From positions 186,001 to 250,000 of the forward strand of contig VFIW01000026.1 of the NCBI GenBank assembly GCA_006386115.1: 64,000 nucleotides of DNA, written 5' to 3'. The notes below the pieces were generated by a model. That model made no database searches, was not told the origin of the DNA, and saw only the letters and a list, made by a program, of their open reading frames with translations. This DNA comes from Globisporangium splendens (Eukaryota; Oomycota; Peronosporomycetes; Pythiales; Pythiaceae). Below are positions 57,687 to 64,000 of the stretch, piece by piece (within the stretch, counting starts at the first letter, position 1; each line of letters opens with the position of its first letter). The translations under genes were made by a program, and so were the position numbers.

Positions 57687-58523
57687 TCATATTGCTCTGA
57701 GAATGGCTGACGCTACTGCTATTACTGCGTCGTCGGCAAACTCCTTCGCTGCGTCTCGCTCTGGTGCTTGGAAGATGCTCTTCTGCTGCCATATTGTCAA
57801 ACCGAACGCTTGTTTCTCTCTCGCATGCAAATGCTCTGCCAGCCACACGACGAGGTTCGAGTGTCCGCGTTGTGCGGCGACATCGATCGCGTCCATTATG
57901 CTGCTTTGTCGTCCAAACTGCGCGAGCCACGTCACGATGTGAAAGTGTCCGTTGTAGCTGGTATCCACCAGCGCTCGATACGTGCATCCTTCCGCTCTAT
58001 GCATGTGCAACCACTGGACGACATCAAAGTGACCGGAAACCGCGGCGGCGTCCATGGCGTCGGTGGAGCAGCCTTCGTCTCGATGCATGTGCAGCCACTG
58101 GACAACGTGTAAGTGGCCGCCTGCCGCCGCTAGATCCATAGCATCCGACGTGCATCCTTCCCTTCGATGCACGTGTAGCCACTGGACAACGTGCAAATGC
58201 CCATTGGCTGCCGCCATGTCCATGGCGTCTGCTGTGCATCCCTCCATGCGGTTCCAGTGCAGCCACTGCACGACATCCAGATGACCACACTCGGCCGCAA
58301 AGTCCATGGCATCCTGGACACCGTCGAAATCGCCCACGGGTGTGGACGCGCTCAGTGTCTGCACAAGGTACAGGCGTCCGTGCGCGGCGGCGTTCCCGAT
58401 CGTCCACTCGTGGGAATGGTCCAGGAACGACGTGAGCAGCTCCGTGAGCAGCGGAATGTCAACGCCCTTCGCGACACTCACTGCGCGCACAGCCGGCGAG
58501 ACTCGACGATGTGTTGGTGCCAT
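57687..58523 (-). CDS. Ankyrin-repeat protein (28-residue WLH-type repeats)
   Basis: A single-exon frame of 278 residues from the ATG at 58523 (MAPTHRRVSPAVRAVS). After an N-terminal helical part come about six ankyrin-type units of 28 residues. Four are very regular (AAxxGHLHVVQWLH, then EGCTxDAMD) and two are more diverged (GHFHIVTWLAQF, GHSNLVVWLAEH). Ankyrin repeats of this degenerate kind are abundant in oomycetes and mediate protein binding; the partner is unknown. No signal peptide or membrane segment is seen. The C-terminus is short and helical. Its upstream side has a (GT)n run at 58541-58553. Confidence 0.85.
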   Translation of the reverse strand: MAPTHRRVSPAVRAVSVAKGVDIPLLTELLTSFLDHSHEWTIGNAAAHGRLYLVQTLSASTPVGDFDGVQDAMDFAAECGHLDVVQWLHWNRMEGCTADAMDMAAANGHLHVVQWLHVHRREGCTSDAMDLAAAGGHLHVVQWLHMHRDEGCSTDAMDAAAVSGHFDVVQWLHMHRAEGCTYRALVDTSYNGHFHIVTWLAQFGRQSSIMDAIDVAAQRGHSNLVVWLAEHLHAREKQAFGLTIWQQKSIFQAPERDAAKEFADDAVIAVASAILRAI

Positions 58524-59317
58524 TGGACTTTGTGAGTGTGTGTGTGTGTGTGTCTTGTGAGTGTGCGCAGCGCGACGCAAAAACGCGAATGAGGGCAACT
58601 TGGCTCACTCCCCTTGATCGGACTAGTTCGTTCCTCCCTGCACGAGCTGACAACAGATCTTGAGCAGCTACATTGCGGCACGAACCTCTTGAACCACATA
58701 CCCTCACCAAATCGACTTGTTAGATCATGCTTTTTGCATGTAGCCACGTTGTGTTTCTCCCTGGGAAAAACGATGTCGCCCTGTCTCTGGACAATATGAT
58801 GAGCAATGCGATTTGCAGCATGCGCCTCGCCCCATCGCAAAAGTGGGGCAAATGCGCATGTACCACCCGCGTGACATGTCCCTCGTTCCCTCCTGTATCT
58901 CTTCGCCGAGTCCTCCGTACCCACACATGCAGGCACTTCATGACTGTACATCACCGTGGTCGTGCTCACGACGACCGGACCCACTGCGTGCATCGCGGAT
59001 GGGCGGGCGGACCATAAGAAGTCGAAGGCGAAGTGGCCCTAATGCGCGATTGCCAACCCACACGAGGGAGGTGATGCTCTGATACGAACGCGCTCTCTGT
59101 AATCTCGTGGGTTTGTCAGCACGTTCAAGTCCCACAGGATGACGCTAACTGGTTCCACATGGCAGCGGTTTTCCCCTCCGCCATGCGTCTCCAAAGCTCT
59201 GCTTGATGGTGAAACGGACGGCACATGGCGGCGGCTCTTGCCCGCGCGTTTCCTCTGTTGCATTCCTGTAGCTCTTGTGCCTTCTGACGATAAGCTAACA
59301 GCATGGAATAAGCCACC
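58524..59317. other. Intergenic, ankyrin gene to TRP pseudogene
   Basis: It holds the upstream region of the minus-strand ankyrin gene, with a (GT)n run at 58541-58553. Nothing else is recognisable. Confidence 0.5.
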
Positions 59318-59990
59318 CTGTCGACGACGGTGATGAGCGCGCGCTCAAGTGGCAGACGCTGCCGAGCGCCGAGTTTGACGAGATCGCTGCCAAGATCATG
59401 TGCGTGCCACACATCGTTGACATTGTGAAATGAAGGCCAGGATTCTCGTTTTTGCCTTCGTTTTCTTGCCGAATATTACAGCGTGAATCCGCAAGTTGGC
59501 CATCTCGAGCTCAAGAACCCGCTGATCAGACGTGCGCGCGACGGATCGACGCTGCTGCACCTCTTTACCGGCTGCGAGAGCTGCGACGAGCCCCACGCGG
59601 TCCGCCGTCAAGCCGATCATCGAAGCCCACGCCGTGAACCTCCACGCGCCAGACCTGGACGCGCTCAAGGAGTCGCTGTACTTGAAGTCCACGTTCGACG
59701 ATGACCTCGCAGCAGATGACTGTGCCGACGGCAACGGCAATGGAACGCACCACGAGCTGGGGCTTCTCGAAGACGGGATCCGATATAAGAGCCCCATGAA
59801 GATGCAAAGCACTGCGAAGTCCACGATGGACGTCATCCTGGAGCTCCAGACGCATGTGCAGCAGCTCACGGCCGTCGTCAAGGACCTTAAGACCCAGGGG
59901 ACACAACCGCTGGCCGTGCCGCAACGGCACCGTAGGAGTCTTGCACGATATGCCACGGCGTCGGCGATCTCGCCTGCGGAACTTGTGTAA
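59318..59990 (+). pseudogene. TRP-channel pseudogene lacking the whole membrane region
   Basis: Two parts match the intact channel gene at 62458. Exon-1-like ALKWQTLPSAEFDEIAAKI ends at 59399 before a GTGCGT donor, and exon-2-like VNPQVGHLELKNPLIRRA then DGSTLLHLFTGC starts at 59482 after TATTACAG; the junction phase is the same as in the intact gene. Near 59590-59610 the sequence then changes frame and jumps straight to what looks like a channel cytosolic tail (VKPIIEAHAVNLHAPDLDAL, a coiled-coil LELQTHVQQLTAVVKDLK) ending at 59990. Ankyrin repeats 2-3, all membrane helices and the pore are gone. No ATG is in frame. That the last part is a TRP tail is inferred from position and character, because the intact gene runs off the window. 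Confidence 0.65.
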
Positions 59991-60083
59991 GCATCAGAAG
60001 AGAGAGAGAGAGCGTGCACTTTTCTCCATGTGTGATATACCAATATATATATATTGCTGTTTTTCAATACCTTAATGATTCTC

Positions 60084-60956
60084 TCAACACGTCGTTCTGT
60101 CGAGCGCGTCTCGTACTTGGTCCCAATCACTCAACAGAAGTAAACGATCCTCTTCGTCCTCATTGTTCTCGTCCCGTTCCTCCAATTCCATCAGCTCGTC
60201 CTCATCGCCATTTTCAACATCATCCCCGTCGTCTCCGTAAAGACAATAAAACCGATATTCTCCGTATCCAGCGTTTCCATTTCGCCACTTCGCGTCACAG
60301 AGAAAGCTGCGGCACGCGCTGTTGTGGATGAGATCCTCGGACCGGCAATTGCGGCGGCGATACGTCAGCAGCCAGACAGCGATGTCGTAGTGTTGCATGT
60401 AGCACGCGTTCACGAACGCCGACTTGGTGCATCCTTCGCTCCTGTTGTCGTGCAGCCACTGCATCACATGCAGATGACCATTCGTGGCGGCATTGTCCAT
60501 CGCATCGCTCGTGCATCCCTCCTGTCGGTGTTCATGAAGCCACTGCACGACCTCCAAGTGACCATTCTGCGCGGCAAAATCCATGGCATTCGTCGTGCAT
60601 CCTTCCTCTCTGTGCTCATGGAGCCACTGCACAACGTCTAAGTGGCCATTGCCGGCCGACATGTCCATGGCGTCTGTCGTGCAGCCTTCTTCCCGGTGCT
60701 TATGGAGCCACTGAACGACATCGAGGTGACCGAACTCGGCCGCCGAGTCCATCGTTTCCTCGCAGCAGCCGTCGAAGGGCGTCGGGTGGCGCGTGTGCAG
60801 TCGCTTCAGCAGATGCAGATGACCTTCGAGTCCCGCGTGCATGAACGAGCAGAGCGGCGACACGTCCAGGAACGCGTGGATGTTGGACATGACGAGGTCG
60901 ACGGCCGCCTCGTGGCGGTCGCACACGGCGCGCACAGCGGGCGACAGGAGCTCCAT
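60084..60956 (-). CDS. Ankyrin-repeat protein with acidic C-terminus
   Basis: A single-exon frame of 290 residues from the ATG at 60956 (MELLSPAVRAVCDRHEAA). The N-terminus SPAVRAV is shared with the ankyrin gene at 57687-58523. It contains one diverged unit (GHLHLLKRLHTRH) and then five 28-residue units (GHLDVVQWLHKHREEGCTTD and close copies). The last 50 residues are very acidic (DDGDDVENGDEDELMELEE...). The repeats are so alike that internal unequal exchange is likely. Probable role: protein-protein binding in the cytosol or nucleus; no targeting signal is seen. Confidence 0.85.
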   Translation of the reverse strand: MELLSPAVRAVCDRHEAAVDLVMSNIHAFLDVSPLCSFMHAGLEGHLHLLKRLHTRHPTPFDGCCEETMDSAAEFGHLDVVQWLHKHREEGCTTDAMDMSAGNGHLDVVQWLHEHREEGCTTNAMDFAAQNGHLEVVQWLHEHRQEGCTSDAMDNAATNGHLHVMQWLHDNRSEGCTKSAFVNACYMQHYDIAVWLLTYRRRNCRSEDLIHNSACRSFLCDAKWRNGNAGYGEYRFYCLYGDDGDDVENGDEDELMELEERDENNEDEEDRLLLLSDWDQVRDALDRTTC

Positions 60957-62457
60957 TGTTGCGGACTGTGGGAGTGCGTTCAAGAATGGAACTGGTGGAA
61001 TGAGCGTCCAGACGACGGTTTATTTCGGGACTGGAGGCGTTTCGTTCGTTCTTTCTGCGGAGCGCACAAGGTGCGTCGAACGGGAAGAAGGTCGGACGAG
61101 CGGCGCTTCCATACAAATATATAGACAGCAGTAGATGACTGCGGCCTCGTGCATGAATTGGAGCGCACCCATTGCTTCTTCTTTCTTTTCCTTTCGACTC
61201 ATGCCATCACTGGTCCTTCTTTTTTCGGTTCTTCTTTGGTTCCTCCCTGTAGAGGAACGATTCGATCTTGGAATGACGTCTTGTAATGCCAAGAAGGATT
61301 AGGATGGAGAAGTAAAGGGTTTTTTTCAAGCAGTGGGAGGATGTTCATTTGTGATCATTGATCTATAACGAAATCAAAGAGGTTACTTGGGTTCTGGACA
61401 GCACACACTCGAGATGACGAGCACAAAAAATCGAACTCACTTGGTATGACCTGCATCAATTGATATTCAAGCAGAATCTGCGACGTGGATGTTGGATGAT
61501 TCAGCTGCAGACCAAAGCAAGAAAACTTGTAAAAATTGGTTTAGTACGTTTTAGCTCTAGTAAGTTCAAGTTGGGAGATTTGGTTGTGTGGGTCAGTTGA
61601 AGCGAGTAAAACCCACCAAATCAAGTTCAACGTCCCAGATTACAGTGTAGAAGATGTCTCTCAGGACGAAATGAACACTGAGTGATGGTATCAATACAGT
61701 GCGCGACCGTCATTCGATGCGCATTTCAGCCAGCAAGCCCAACCAAGAGATCTAGGATTCAATTGAGCGGATCAGTGATTGTTATCGGCAGCAACATAGT
61801 TGGACGTTGAACTGCCCACACACCCCTAGACATGAATGGCGCTGTCCAAAGGAGTAACGAGGTCAGGGCTCTCAATAGCCGCCGTCCATTGTGTGAGATC
61901 GCAGCTCGATGGCAGTTTTTGCGTCACACGTTGACCGCACAGGAATCTATGCTCTGTGCTCAAAGCCCATCTTCTTGGCATTGCAGCTGAAGCAGGATAA
62001 ACGCGCAGGTGGCGCAAGTCAGCTGTATCCCTTCATTTCGAGGGCTATTGGATGAGCTGGTGTGGCTCTGTCTCCATGGTGGACATCTTGCCAGCGAACT
62101 CCACTGGGTGCTTTGAAATTCCCTGCACCAGTGGGGCTTAAACATGGCACGCGAAAACGGACGATGGATGATTTTTGGACGGGAAGCACCTGAAACAACG
62201 ACAACCTGATTTCTCGGTGCGAGTTGTCCCATGCTGCAAGTGCCACGTCATATGCGACAACTCACGCAGGTTGTACTGATTTTACGTTATATTTTGTGTA
62301 TGTTGTTTGTATTAACGTGTATGCCACAACACTCATGGCAAATCGACTGGGTGTTTCTTTTACTAACCTTCGTTAATTCAGCAGTCATTGTGACTGCATT
62401 TGGCTCAATAGCAGTCTGCACTTGGGTGAGCCGTTTCAGTTCGCAATTTGCACCGAA
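60957..62457. other. Divergent intergenic region, ankyrin gene and TRP channel gene
   Basis: 1.5 kb between two genes pointing away from each other, so it should hold both promoters. I could not identify specific elements. Confidence 0.5.
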
Positions 62458-64000
62458 ATGGACATCAGCATCGACGACGCGCCGAGCGCGAGTGCAAATG
62501 CCACCGCAGCCCCGACAGTTAGCGGGTCCACAGGCACCGAGGGCGAGCAGCCGCTGCCGTGGGAGCTCGTGGACAGCGCCGCCTTCGATGAGCTGCTCGC
62601 CAAGATCATGTACGTACGCTTCCTGGCACATTCGTTTGTGTGGTCGGCATGCGACTAAATGGGTCTAATGGACCTATTTGTGATACCTTTGTATCGCAGC
62701 GTGAACCCGCAGACTGCTCTGGACGACCTCGACACGCTCTTGGTCAAGAGCGCGTCCGATGGCTCGACGCTGTTGCACGTGATCGCTGGCTGGAACAACT
62801 GCCAGGAACTCGTCATCCAGCTGCTCGACGCTGGCATCTCGCCCAACGTCCGCGTAAGTGCTGCAGTTCGACTTCCTTGTGCATTGTGAAGGAATTGCTG
62901 CTAATAGAGACGTGTGTGAACTTTGGCAACAGGACGCATCTGGCTGGACGCCGCTGCTTGAGGCCGCGCAGGAAGGTCAAATCGAAGTTTGCCAGGTGCT
63001 GCTCGCGCGCGGGGCGATCCCGGACCTCGCGGTGAACGACGTCACGCCACTGCGAGCAGCGGCCGAAGTCGGCAACGAGGAGATGGCCAAGTGGCTCTTA
63101 AGGCAGCCAGGTACGTGGTCAGGCGCATGGGACAGCGAGCTCTTTGAGTTTCTGCTCGACAAGACGCCCGATGCCGTCGCGACGTACTTGGACTCGTTCG
63201 CGGCAGTGCTCAATCACTCCAAGCGCGGGCACATCGCAGTCAAGTACTCCCACTTGCGCTCTCTGTACGGCGAACCGAGCGTCCCCGTCGAGTCGACGGC
63301 GCTCGCGATGGTCGTGAGGAGCTCCAATGCGCGCGATATCCTGTCGCATCGAGTGATGAAGTACCTCATGAAGGCAAAGTGGAAGGCGTTCGCGAAATCC
63401 AAGTTCCGCCGCGAGTTCTCGGTATATTGTACCTTGCTGGTGGCGTACTACGTGCCAACGATCTGGGCTGATCCCGATTGGATTCAGTTGCAGAGTACTT
63501 TTGACTATTGGGTGGCGTTTTCTCGAGCACTCTCGTGGATTTGCTCTGGGTACCTGCTCTTCCGCGTGGAACGCAACGAGTTCATGGGTGAGAGTGTTAA
63601 GGGGTACTTTCTCTCATTCTGGAATTGGCTCAACATCGGGACGCACTTGGCGATTATGGCCACCATCCCGCTTGAGTTCGTGGCGTCGCTTTCCCAAGTT
63701 CGCAACAGCATTCTCGCGCTCATCATTGTGTCGCTTTGGCTGAATTTGCTGCAGTTTCTGCAAGTGTCCACAGAGAGTGGCCTCCTGATCGCGATGATGT
63801 CCCACATGGCCAAGGACGTCTACCGGTTTCTCCTACTCTATGTGGTGTTCCTGTTTGGCTTCAGCGGCGCGTTTTATATTCTTCTCCGTGGGAGTACGGG
63901 CTACGAGAACTTCACGAATTCCTTCATCACGGTCTTCCTGATGCTCTACGGGCAAGTCACGTTCGACACGTTCAACGCGACGAAAGGCTGGGTCTGGCAC
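62458..64000 (+). CDS. Ankyrin-TRP-type ion channel, 3' partial
   Basis: Exons 62458-62609, 62700-62853 and 62933 to the window end (still open). Start MDISIDDAPSASANATA. Residues about 60-160 form three ankyrin repeats (DGSTLLHVIAGWNNCQELV, GWTPLLEAAQEGQIEVCQVL, VTPLRAAAEVGNEEMAKWLL). Hydrophobic helices follow: FSVYCTLLVAYYVPTIW (S1), WVAFSRALSWICSGYLLF (S2), FWNWLNIGTHLAIMATIPL (S3), ILALIIVSLWLNLLQFLQ (S4) and RFLLLYVVFLFGFSGAFYIL (S5). A pore loop (FITVFLMLYGQVTFD) comes just before the sequence stops. This is the TRPV/TRPA-like layout of a cation channel in the plasma or an internal membrane. S6 and the C-terminal tail are outside the window. Introns are phase 2 and phase 0. Confidence 0.85.

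Noticed and set aside
58541..58553. (GT)n run, with similar simple repeats at 11888, 24890 and 60002
   Set aside because: Ordinary microsatellites, too short to deserve separate entries.
59396..60130. 244-codon minus-strand frame overlapping the TRP pseudogene
   Set aside because: It is antisense to recognisable channel sequence and has no domain of its own.

Overview
The window looks like part of an oomycete nuclear genome (Phytophthora/Pythium/downy-mildew type). The reasons are short introns (about 60 to 120 nt) with GTRNGT-like donors, a large family joining START lipid-transfer domains to FYVE-like zinc fingers, 28-residue ankyrin-repeat proteins, initiator-like elements close to start codons, and a LINE/SINE pair. 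The organism call is an inference; the gene structures are read from the sequence.

Layout. Positions 1-52567 hold a head-to-tail, all-plus-strand array of 16 START-FYVE loci, labelled here SF1 to SF16: SF1 1-1053 (5' end outside the window, degenerate 3' end), SF2 2010-3607, SF3 5334-6917, SF4 8145-8550 (pseudo), SF5 9920-11534, SF6 12418-14060, SF7 17861-19171, SF8 21952-23432, SF9 26815-28522, SF10 31795-33369, SF11 35407-36685, SF12 37624-38340 (pseudo), SF13 39071-40443, SF14 42181-43679, SF15 47191-48909, SF16 51026-52567. SF1-SF6 form one subfamily (Ala/Ser/Tyr-rich N-terminus, three exons, C-terminal HADR...DLY tail). SF7-SF15 form a second, with variable introns and often an LxxFDL motif near the C-terminus. 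SF16 is intermediate. Introns occur at only three family-wide positions, used in different combinations; SF13 has all three. SF14 and SF15 share a 766-bp stretch with no difference that stops abruptly at both ends, which suggests gene conversion.

Between SF6 and SF7 lies a 5'-truncated LINE (minus strand, zinc knuckle plus RNase H). Near it is a complete tRNA-derived SINE with a perfect 15-bp target-site duplication. The SINE tail matches the LINE 3' end at 34 of 37 positions.

After the array comes a TMEM222/DUF778 membrane-protein gene (53039-53872, plus). Next, on the minus strand, is a chimeric locus (54006-57567) in which a secreted Kelch/EGF-like protein runs in frame into the TPR region of the intraflagellar transport protein IFT88. 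It carries several single-base frame breaks and is probably a decaying fusion gene. The right end has two ankyrin-repeat genes (minus), a TRP-channel pseudogene that lost its membrane part, and the start of an intact ankyrin-TRP channel gene that runs off the window.

Intergenic DNA is plentiful and mostly shows nothing recognisable. I found no rRNA, true tRNA, CRISPR or prokaryotic feature.
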